DNA of 64,000 bases, from NCBI RefSeq assembly GCF_010389155.1, contig NC_057769.1:8990735-9054734 (forward strand), in the 5' to 3' direction. This document shows positions 11,502-21,080 of the stretch, piece after piece. Under the pieces are notes generated by a model. It was not told where the DNA came from. It saw only the letters and a list, made by a program, of their open reading frames with translations, and did not search any database. Every line of letters begins with the position of its first letter. Positions within the stretch are counted from its first letter, which is position 1. This DNA is from Erigeron canadensis. Taxonomy: Eukaryota; Streptophyta; Magnoliopsida; Asterales; Asteraceae. Made by a program: the position numbers and the translations under genes.

Positions 11502-12145
11502 GAGCATTGGGTATGGACTCAATATGCCGAACCCCGAATGGTGTGTTGGCACTCGGCGACGAATCTCTTCCATCCCCCCTAATTCTTTACCGAGTGATAC
11601 AATCAAGAATCATCAAGATGCATGGTGTTTATGCCGATATCCGGCATGTTATGTCTCTTCTATATTTAGTAAAAAAAGTAGGCCCACTTAAGATATTAAT
11701 ATTTGTAAACTGATGAATGTAGTTCTATAATATTAAGTATAATATCTATCTATTAAATTTGTAATATGTTTCTTTACCATGCATGCTTATGAGAATATAC
11801 ATTAAACCATATACATCTAAATCTATATATTATATATTTATGAAGTAATAATATTAATAATTTTTCAAGAAAAAATTAACTTCATTAATACTAATAATGT
11901 ATCTTTAAAATTATTCTGAATGTCTTTTTAGATTATTAAAAATGTGTTCTACTTTTATTATTAATAATGTCTTGTTTTTCTTTTTAATTATATATTTTTA
12001 TTAAAAGGAATAGATAAAAGTGGTGTTCTGCGTTTTAGGTGGTTCTGCATCATAACGGTCTAAATTTGATGAAATGATAAAAGCTGATGTGGCGCTGCGT
12101 TGGCATTCTAAATGGTTCTGTATTCTGTATCCATACCTGATGCTC
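11502..12145. mobile_element. PIF/Harbinger-type MITE
   Basis: The left end GAGCATTGGGTATGGA and the right end TCCATACCTGATGCTC form imperfect terminal inverted repeats flanked by TAA on both sides (11499-11501 and 12146-12148). The 3-bp TWA duplication and the GAGCAT-type tip are characteristic of PIF/Harbinger. There is no transposase; the interior is AT-rich. Confidence 0.75.
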
Positions 12146-12430
12146 TAATGCCAATTTTTTCTTCTTAAAAATTAAACAGTTTCTCATATACTTTTATGTT
12201 TAGTAAATGGTTTTATCCATGTTATTATAAAAGTAATATTTATAGTCACATAAATGATTAATCTTATGCATAAAGGTTTCAAAATAGAAATTCGGAAGCC
12301 ACCTTTGTTAAATTTTATGACTGCTAGCTTTTTAAAATTATAAAGGTTTAATAAGTTTTAGGCAAAATTACTAAGATTTCTTTGTTCAATTATGTTGTAA
12401 TATAAATGTTAGGAAGAATTGTTAAACAAA

Positions 12431-12467
12431 CACGCGGCAACGCGTGGGGCAAAGATTCTATTTCTAG
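12431..12467 (+). mobile_element. Helitron-like 3' terminus
   Basis: The stem CACGCG/CGCGTG with loop GCAA is followed 17 bases later by CTAG and then T, as in Helitron 3' ends. The left end of the element was not found. Confidence 0.5.
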
Positions 12468-12518
12468 TGAATACAAAATATCAATGCAGGTAATATTTTC
12501 AAGTATTGTTTCTTTTGG

Positions 12519-12618
12519 AAAGATCTTAACCCTTGAATGAAAATTAAGGGTTAAGATTTAAAACAAACAAAAAGTTTTAAATCTTGACCCTTGATTTTCA
12601 TCCAATGATCAAGATCTT
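12519..12618. repeat. 100-bp foldback hairpin
   Basis: Two 45-base arms, starting aagatcttaacccttg and ending tgatcaagatctt, pair at most positions around a short A-rich loop. Similar sequence forms part of the foldback at 31819-31983, so it is probably one MITE family. Confidence 0.6.
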
Positions 12619-12642
12619 TTTAATTTGACTAGTTAAGTTAGT

Positions 12643-12905
12643 AGCCCAACTGGACATTTAATGTTTCTTATGTCTTTCAGCCAAATGTTGGTTACGGGTT
12701 CAAAACCTTTGAAAGACATATTGGAAAGTCTTTGCAGGTGGAGCATGAGGGTTTTCTCTAGCATTTAGCTAGTTTCCTCCAGAACGGTAGTGAGACTTCC
12801 ACCGTCAGTCATGCCCTCGGATTGACTATGCTGGTGACGTAGTCGATCTCTACCGGACGATGAAGAGGCATGCCGTTGAGTCCAATCACCATTGCTGTTT
12901 AAAAA
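12643..12905 (+). mobile_element. tRNA-derived SINE
   Basis: A box-A-like tagcccaactgg is followed about 50 bases later by a box-B-like GGGTTCAAAACC, then an unrelated body and an A-run near 12901. AAGTTAG flanks both sides and may be a short target duplication. It cannot fold as a functional tRNA, which makes a SINE more likely. Confidence 0.55.
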
Positions 12906-13226
12906 AAAGTTAGGATAACTTTAAGGAATCTTAATCCTTAGAAAACACACCCAAAAAAAGAAGAATATAAAAAATAGCAAGGTATTCATTGTAATCTCAA
13001 ATTTTGTTCCGATATCAATAAAATGATTTCATGGATTACCTAAGTGGACTAGTCTTAATGTCTTATAATATAACAAAATCGAAAAACATAGAGACTAGTT
13101 ATGTATAAAAGTTTATTACATACATAAATGATTCGTACATATTATATATGAATGAATAATTATTTACTAAAGCATATTATAAAAATAATTCAATCAGAAA
13201 TCCGAACTATTGACTATGATTTAATT

Positions 13227-13492
13227 GTCATTGGATTATTTGCTTAGTGACAAAAGGGAAATCTTTTCAAGGAAGGCTTGGATTAAAGGAGACGAGTTCG
13301 AGTCGCCCGGGAGGGGGAAGGGGACGGACACAAGTTTTATACTTATTTATTGTCGTGTCTTCACGTGAATTAGTAGGGGATTTTTCCTCCTAATAGAATT
13401 GGATGAGGGGACACTCTAATGTGGACCCGATTAAGACAATATAGTATAGATTTCCCATTGTGATATTCGATTCGCACCTGTAAAAAAATATA
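13227..13492 (+). mobile_element. tRNA-derived SINE with perfect 12-bp target duplication
   Basis: The element is flanked by TATGATTTAATT at 13215-13226 and 13493-13504. Near its left end are a box-A-like ttgcttagtgacaaaagg and a box-B-like gagttcgagtc. The paralogous block near 30810-30826 has one uninterrupted 'ctatgatttaattta', which is the empty site. The element ends with a short A-run before the right target copy. Confidence 0.8.
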
Positions 13493-13849
13493 TATGATTT
13501 AATTTATAACTCTTGATACATGTGATAAAATAAAAACTCGTATACATAACCTCCGTTTGATACAATATAGCTTAAGTCCTAATAGATATTTTCCTTATTG
13601 AAGAAAAAGAAGTTCACCAAACAAGATTAGATTGGGCTTCAATTATGATGTACCTAGGCCTTAAACCAGGCCCATATGTTACAATTGAATAGTGGTGCAG
13701 TGTTGGGGTAAAAAAAAAACCGGTTAGGATACCGTACTCGTAAAAACCAAACCTGAAACCGGTTAAAGGTTTCGTCTTAGCATAATCGGTCGGTTTTGGT
13801 TAATAATTATGATTGTTAAGACCGGTTTCCAAAATTGGTTAATAACCAG

Positions 13850-14110
13850 TTTCTTTTAAGTCTATTTTTAGCAATATTTTAAGTGACTTATTAGCAATCA
13901 TGTAGGATATTTAAGTGTCAAATCATGAACTCTTAGCAATCACGTTGAATATATGAGCCAAATGTTGAGTTACGTAGAATATTTTGGGCAAAATATTGAA
14001 TTATTAGCAATTACGTATAAAAACTGAGCTTTTAGCAATTTTTAAGTGAACTAATAGCAACTATGTCGAATATTCATTGTCAAAACCATGAACTATTAGC
14101 AATAAAATCG
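13850..14110. repeat. Irregular array of TTAGCAAT motifs
   Basis: At least seven occurrences of (t)tAGCAA(t/c), often preceded by 'gaactat' and followed by 'cATGTCGAATATT', recur every 20-80 bases between ACCGGTT-rich flanks. The same arrangement is present at 31160-31400. It does not read as a protein. Confidence 0.5.
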
Positions 14111-15061
14111 AATATTTGAGGAAAAAACGGTTATTAACCGGAAACTGTAACCAAATTGAGTAAAAACCGGTTTAAAGTAGCGGGCAAATCATAACTACTC
14201 GACAAGAAACCAACTAGGTATTATTCAAAATCGGTGACCAAAAACCGGATACAAACCAGTATTACTAATAACAGGTTACTAAACCGCCATAAGACCGAAT
14301 ATCTTAATAGATTTAAGAAATTTAAATTAGAAAGGGAAGAAAAAAAAGAAAAAGAAATGCTATAATGACTCATTTTTTATAAACATTTATCTACAAACTA
14401 AGGTGGCTTCTGATGTGACCCATCCACATCATTTTTTTTTACCAAAGTATAGTTAATCCATTTTTTACTCTCACTTTTCTATAAACATAAACTTTATCTG
14501 GTTTCAAAACCAAATACCTCATTCTGCCGTTCCAAAAAAAAAAAAACAAATACCTCACGATCTCCCTAAATATAGAAAGATAAAACCGGATAGTTGTGGG
14601 TTTGTAGGTATTTACCGGCCTTGAGGTTCTTCTGAGTAGCGGGGTTTTATTGATCAAGTTTTGATGATCGCTTGTTTACATTGTTGGTGGAAATCATGTT
14701 TTGTATGCTAAGAGGATTCAATCTGGCATGCCTTTTTATTTTGAAGTTCTATTGATGGGTTGAAGAAAGGGAAAAATTCATAAAAAAATAATGTTTTTAC
14801 TTAAAATTCCCAATAAGGAGAACCTATTTAAGTTTCGTTTATTAAAAGGATTTCATTTCTCAAAATTTCTTAATAAAGGTAATATCGTTAGTTTTGATCG
14901 TTAATCGTCCGTTAAATGTCATGTCATCTTACCAAGTCATTAAAAATGTCTACGTGGACATTTGACTAATCATCTCCTCCAGCTTACACTTTGAATGATT
15001 CTATATTACGAGTAACACACTGTTTCCTATATTCACACACACACACACACATATATATAGG

Positions 15062-15478
15062 GTAAACATTTTTTTTGCGAGAACCTTTGAGAACATTTCA
15101 AATCAAGTCCAACTGATGATTGTTCTTTACATGAAAATTGTTTTTTTATAATTATTTTCTGAATTATCATCCGTTATAAAATTATGTGAAAATTTGGATT
15201 ATTGATCACATGTGCATGAATATTGTTATGATCACTTGTATTGATCACTTGTATGCAAGTTTATCACATGTAATCATAGCAATATTCGTGCACATGTGAT
15301 CAATAATCCAAATCTCCACATAATTGTATAACGGATGATAATCCATGCCTTCACAAAATTATAAACTTCAAAATTACACATAAAAATCAATCAAAAAATA
15401 ATTTTCATGCAAAGAATAATTATCGGTTGAGCTTGATTTGAAAAGTTCTCGAAAAAAAACGAACCTCAAAATAACTTA
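15062..15478. mobile_element. Foldback MITE
   Basis: Nearly the whole 417 bp is self-complementary. The left end has ttttttttgcgagaacc and ttcaaatcaagtccaac, with partners gttgagcttgatttgaa and gttctcgaaaaaaaac at the right end. The inner arms share tggattattgatcacatgtg. It lies next to CA/TA microsatellites. Confidence 0.7.
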
Positions 15479-15605
15479 TCATTATATATATATATATATA
15501 TATATGAAGGAAGTAAGTATGTGGTTGTCCGCCCTCTAAGCATAGATGGGGTTGTCCCCCATACAAATATTTTAATATATATATATATATATATGGAAAG
15601 ATAAT

Positions 15606-15893
15606 TTGAGATCAACTAAAAATAGTCCAAAAAATGACCATTGATTTTCGTAACTTATACACCACCATCATCATCTACTACGATATACAAGACTTTTTTG
15701 TAAAAACACTAAGCCTTTCCAGCGACGGACCCACAGAAAAATCATGTGTAAGTAACTTACACATGATTTTCTGGTGGGCCCGTCCGCCGGAAAGTCTTAG
15801 TGTTTTTACAAAAAACTCTTGTATATCGTAGTAGATGATGATGATGTACAAAAATCAATGGTCCTAAAATAAAAGGTGGTCTTAAAATATCGC
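15606..15893. mobile_element. Near-perfect palindromic MITE
   Basis: Two arms of about 140 bp meet at tcatgtgtaagtaacttaca (centre near 15754). Matched segments include catctactacgatatacaag with cttgtatatcgtagtagatg, and gtaaaaacactaag with cttagtgtttttac. The ends abut TA microsatellites. The ORF through it is a by-product of the palindrome. Confidence 0.75.
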
Positions 15894-17045
15894 ACCCATA
15901 TATATATATATAACAAATATTTCATTGAAATCACTATAGAGACAAATCACCACCAAGGATTCATTCAACTTTTAAAAGTGGATTTCTTTGTCATAAAATT
16001 AATTAATAGAAATTAATTCTTAGATGATAGATCTAGATGGATATATAGATAAAGAAATTGAAGGTGAAGTTAAAAATAAAGATATCACTTCCGGCTGCCA
16101 CCACTTATTATCACTGTTAGCATCCCTAAAAGTTAAATATTGTAGTTTGATAACCGATATGTTACAAGCGAAGTGCACGGAAAAATCACATGTTTATAAC
16201 TGATGTATATCAATCAAGAAATCGCTAACATTACATCGAGTGGATACTGAAGATTGTGGAAGTAATAAAGTAGCAGTTTAGTGAAGAAATTGGACTGATC
16301 TTGTTTTTTAATTAGTAATGTTTTTATGCTTTTACTTATTAGTTAATTAAATTTAGTGAAAAAATGGTTTGATGCAAACGGATCTAGTAGCTATGATTTT
16401 GTCGATTAGATGACTACATATATTCATCAAATTGTATATTGTATATATGAATGTGTGTATAGGTAGTATATATAAAAGGAAGAGAATGATGAAGTGTATT
16501 GCCTAATCGGATGTGAAATTGGATTTTTTTTTAATGATGTGGCATGTCATGGTGGCATTTAATGGATGTTTAACGTTAAAAATTAACGATATTCCTTTTA
16601 TTGTGAAAATTTTAGAAATGAAATCTTTTTAATAGAAGAAAACTAAATAGATTTCCTTTATTAGGAAATTTGAGTAACAAGATTACCTTTTTATGTATTT
16701 TTCCCTTAAAAAAATTATACACCAAGTGTTTGATGATATTCCACAATTATTTAATTAGTTGATTAGCCTAAGCAAGAATTTTGTAAGAAGTCAATGATTT
16801 ACCATACGGTGATGTTAAGTATTTGACGGCAAATAAGAAAGGTTTTCAAGAAAATAATCAAGTAGCCATTTCGATTTAAAGATGTGTTTGACATAATTGG
16901 TTGTACTGAAATTAATTAATAGTACACTTACAATTGATGTATTGTAATATTCCAAAATTTTTAAGGTATATAAGTTAACCCCTTTTTGTGGTTTTGACAT
17001 TAAATTGATTTCTTAGTATTTTATTTTTTGATACACGATTAATTT

Positions 17046-19030
17046 AGTTGGAACTTTAACGAATAACGGGTATTTTCCCACCTAAATTAGATAAAGGGCA
17101 TGCATCTCATCAGGATGCCAGCGATCATCACGTTTGTGACTCACACTTCCATTTACACTTCTACCATCTTCTTCAATCTTCTTCCTTCTTCTTTCAATCA
17201 ATTTCACACTTTCAAATAATCAAATTCAAGCAAGTAAGTTATCATAACCCTAATCCCCAATCATCTTAGAAATTGAAAATTGAGGGGTTTTGTGATAGTG
17301 GTGGTGGCCGAATTATAGGAGGAAGAAAGGTGAAAGAATTGTGATTTGAATTCTTAATTTCATTCTTCCATACCTTAAGGTGAGAATTTTCTAACCTAGT
17401 TTTGATATTCCTTTGAAATTATGGTTCTTGGAGTACCCAATTGGGGATTTTGATTGAAGTTGAGTTTTGTATAGTTTTCCCTAAATTCTTATTCAATCTG
17501 GTTTGTTATTGAGTTGCTTACTATATTTAATTATGAATATATGTGTGATGAAATTATTGATTATTAGAAAGTGATGATTATCACTAATTAAATTATTTGA
17601 TGAGGAAATTAATGATGTTGATGATGAATAGAATTCAATAAGCAAAATTTAATGAAAAGCAACTCAATGACAAAGTGAAATGATTTTGGGTTAAGAATGC
17701 TAGTGAAATAGTAAAGTGGCTAAGTTGAGTTAGTTAAGATTGTGAATATTGCCTTATGCAAATTATGATATGATGCTAGGTAAAAAGCTTGAAATTGTGC
17801 ATTGCGGTTATTTTGAGTTATCGTTTGAGTCGCGAAAGAGGTGAGTATATTTGCATACCATTATGTATACGGCAGGTCGATTACCATATGATGGTGGATT
17901 CCGTGTATGGTATTCGATTTGGTGTTAAGCCCAAGTAGGGCATTATGATGAATGAGGCCTAAGAACCTCTTGTTATATGATGAATGAGGCATAAGAACCT
18001 CTTGTTATGTGATATATGAGGCATAAGAACCTCTTGAGAATGAGACCTAAGAATCCCAAGTTATTGATATGTATGTGATATTGATTGTTGATTTTAGCTT
18101 ATATGGATCCACGTAATGCGTTAAAGTACAAAGGTGAACATGTAGATATTGCATGACAGTGCCATAGGCTACATGTAATAGCCCTTTGTGCGTTGTCCTC
18201 TTTCATGTATGTAAATGTATGCAAGTATATTCACTAAGCATTCGCTTACATTTTAGTTTACATTTTATAGGCGGCCCTGAAAGAAGAAACTAGGAACTTG
18301 TGGATTTGAAGTTTTAGAAGTTGATTTTGGAAGGTTGAAGGTATTACCATTCTTGAAGGAATGATATTTTATGTAGAGACCTAGTTATCCCACCTCTTAA
18401 TGCCTCATGACACTCTTGATGTTTGGATAATCTTGGTTTTGGTAAATTTCTGCAAATGTGGACATGATGTGGTCTTTTGATCTAAAAAATATGTATGGTT
18501 GTTTTTACTTAAACGTTATCTTGGGTAAACGACCCATTTGGGGTGTGTGAATCTTGTATGGTCAAATGAGTCTTCGAATTATGTTTATAGTTATGTAAAG
18601 CACATGTTTGGACCAGTAGGACAATACTGATATGAAGTTGGGATTTTAAGTTGGAAAGCTTGCAATTCGAGTTAAGGGTCAAAATGTGTATTTTGTTCTG
18701 TGAGACACAAATATGCGACGCATATATGAAATCCTAGTTTTATGTGACGCATGGTGAAACGCATGGAGACTTTCTGCGATTTTTTGAAGGGTGATATGCG
18801 GCGCATATATAGTCTATGTGGCGCATATCTGGTAAAAAGAACATAAATTCTTATTCTACTGAATTTGAGTCTTGTTTCATGTATATATGAGTTAACGACT
18901 TTGTGACAACATTTTAGTCCTGTTTTATATATGTATATAAGTTTCTCATTTCACAACCAATAATTCATATTTAAGTATTTGTGCTTTCTGATATTTTTAG
19001 TAGCTTTCTTATCCGGTAAATTCAATGGCC
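17046..19030. mobile_element. Possible solo LTR or LTR fragment
   Basis: This 2-kb stretch differs in style from the flanking AT-rich DNA. It has a pyrimidine-rich block with 'cttcttccttcttctttc', G+T-rich text, an internal tandem repeat, and a repeated ATGCGGCGCAT-type word (18715-18835). It has no long ORF, no primer-binding site or coding domain nearby, and I could not define TG..CA ends. Another kind of repeat is equally possible. Confidence 0.3.
17948..18060. repeat. Tandem repeat, unit about 32 bp
   Basis: Three full units of gaatgaggcctaagaacctc plus an ttgttatatgat linker follow each other, with a degenerate fourth (gagacctaagaatccc). It is non-coding. Confidence 0.8.
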
Positions 19031-19330
19031 TATATATGTGCATCAAGAATAGTTAGTAGGCGATGTCCTGATTCTCTTTTTCAAGTGAGTAGGACCTTCT
19101 ATGATGATAGAGATGATATTACGTGATAGTAGGAAAAAGAGGGAGATCCTACTTTAATCAAATTATATTATTTAACCTAGGTTAATTAACCTTAAGTAAT
19201 ATAGAATGACGTGATATGCCACATAAGATGTCATGTAAGTTAGTATTTGTAATTTATTAGTCATCCTAGCATTTCTCATATTATTTTGAGTTGTTTGTAG
19301 AGTTTAAACAAATATCTTTTTATTATAACT

Positions 19331-19467
19331 AAGAAAGAAAGAAATGCTTCCATGTTCTACCCAAATGGTAGAAAAAGCCCTCCATCATTTGCATGAGATG
19401 GAGATCGAACTCATAACCTCTGTCTTCAAAGATCAGTGTGTTTACCACTGTCCAATCATGTCGCTTC
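19331..19467 (-). mobile_element. tRNA-derived SINE with 17-bp target duplication
   Basis: Read on the minus strand, it has a box-A-like tggacagtggtaaacac and a box-B-like GAGTTCGATCTCC, and ends in a TTTCTTTCTTTCTT tail. It is bounded by atctttttattataact at 19314-19330 and 19468-19484. The copy-1 upstream region has a single equivalent site (atctttttatcatgact, 482-498), the empty allele. Confidence 0.85.
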
Positions 19468-20550
19468 ATCTTTTTATTATAACTGTTTGATATTATTTTA
19501 AACTGTTAGAAGTATATTTCTGTTTGACTATAACAATTTTATAACATCTTTACAAAAATATAAATAAATGGTCCGGATTTGACCGGTTGATTAAATCATT
19601 TTCTGGTACTCAATCCTTATGATTAAAAGAACTAATTAACAAAACATTCATGAAAAAAGTCTACTAATGTAACGGAACAACATATTTTCATATCGAAAAT
19701 CTTGCAAAAATATGTCACTCCAAAATCTATGAAAGATCCCAATTATTTTGTTTTATATATTTTGTCAATTTGTAGATAGCGGAATCAACAAGTACGTAAG
19801 CAATGAAGTGTAGAATTCCAATAGATAATAATACTTCCACATATAATTATATCAGTTTTGCCTGAACGTCAACCATATAGACTACTTTCCACCTCTCACC
19901 TTCGTGTTTCTTTCTGTTTGCATTATTTTATTTATATGGATATAGATAGCTATATGTTGTCATGATATATATTATCTTTAATAAATAATACTCGCCTGTG
20001 CCCGCTTCTTCACCACACCAGAAAAATACAATAAATAAGGTAACATTTATTTCTACTTCTTTTTCCATTTATCCAGTTACCAATAGTAATATAGTATCCT
20101 ACTGACCATTTGAAAATGTTTAAGCCGAGGTACCAAAAGGGTATTTTTTTTGTACACCAACCAAATCTTTGTACTTCTTTTTACCTTTTTTACTTCCAGC
20201 AGGTAGCTACAAAGTACAAACAAGTTCATCATAATAACTTTTGTAAATTTTGTTTTTTTTCTCATTAAGATCATAAGATGTGTAACATGTGAGTATTTTT
20301 TCCATAAAGGGAGTGCCAAATAAATATATTGTGTAGTAAAAGATGTGTATATGTTGTAAAGAGCTAAAAGTTGTAATTTTATTTATATTTTTAGCTTAGT
20401 TTCGGTATCTGTTTTTCTAACTTTAATGATGCATGATGAACGTATATATATATATATATATAGGAAAACGTATATATGTGAGTGTTCTACACCTAAGCTT
20501 AGATACCCGACAGCCTTATATTCCCATCCCATATATATATATATATATAT

Positions 20551-20699
20551 GAGGCTGTTAGGCACCTAAGTTGGGTGAAAAACCCCTCACATACCTTTTT
20601 TTAAACCATAAAAATCATGGAAACCAAACATTTATTCAAAATATTAAAATATTGGTATATGAGGAGTTTTTCACCCAAAATGGGTGCATAACAGCCCCA
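20551..20699. mobile_element. Small MITE inside a TA microsatellite
   Basis: GAGGCTGTTAGGCACC..TTGGGTGAAAAAC at the left is mirrored by GTTTTTCACCCAAAATGGGTG..AACAGCCCC at the right, about 45-bp TIRs around an A-rich core. TA runs flank it. A third, decayed copy of the tip lies at 20485-20525, so insertion may have been nested. It is absent from the copy-1 upstream region. Confidence 0.7.
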
Positions 20700-21080
20700 T
20701 ACTCACTTCTATATATATATATATATATAGTTGTATCATTGTATGTATTTTTAGTAGTTTGAGAAGATTCTGTTTAATTAGCGGATTCTACACGTAACAC
20801 AATTGCCCATGTTTGTTTTAATTTGTTACATATGTACTATCAGAATTATTGAGCACAAAATCTAAATTTTTTTATTTGTTTGGACTGTTGTTTTGTCTGT
20901 TGGTTTAATATGCTTTATCTTTGAAATTTGTCTACATTCCAGGAATATGCAGTTTGGTGGAGGCACAGAATAGAAAAAAACAAAACCAAAAAACCAAAAA
21001 CAAAAATATTGCAAAAATTGTCCTTAAACGTTTTGTGGCTTAATTTGATGATAAGTTAGTTTTGATTTGGAATCAAAGAT

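Larger units (their letters stand above)
12940..14330. repeat. Duplicated intergenic block (first copy)
   Basis: Starting at 'agaaaacacacccaaaaaa' this block aligns with 30490-31660 downstream of ABCC copy 2, through 'ttcaccaaacaagattagatt' and the ACCGGTT-rich end. It shows that the tandem duplication unit was much larger than the gene. No coding content. Confidence 0.7.
14768..16709. mobile_element. Non-autonomous Mutator-like element with long TIRs
   Basis: About 170 bases from 14768 (aagggaaaaattcataaaaa) are the imperfect reverse complement of the end at 16709 (ttttatgtatttttccctt), including matching 'tttcatttct' and 'aatatcgtta' parts. Long TIRs without a tandem structure suggest a MULE. 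No clear target duplication was found. The interior has no transposase and holds two further foldback elements. Confidence 0.55.
19280..21080 (+). promoter_or_regulatory. Upstream region and putative 5' leader of ABCC copy 2
   Basis: It aligns with 430-1887 upstream of copy 1 except for a SINE (19331-19467) and a TA-microsatellite/MITE block (20440-20730). The conserved acceptor (ctacattccag, ending 20942) suggests a last leader exon at 20943-21080. Confidence 0.45.

Noticed and set aside
15634..15831. 65-aa ORF in the palindrome.
   Set aside because: It runs through both arms of a foldback repeat and has no coding features.
17948..18060. CRISPR-like direct repeats.
   Set aside because: Units are adjacent and lack unique spacers, and the window is eukaryotic. 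It is a plain tandem repeat.
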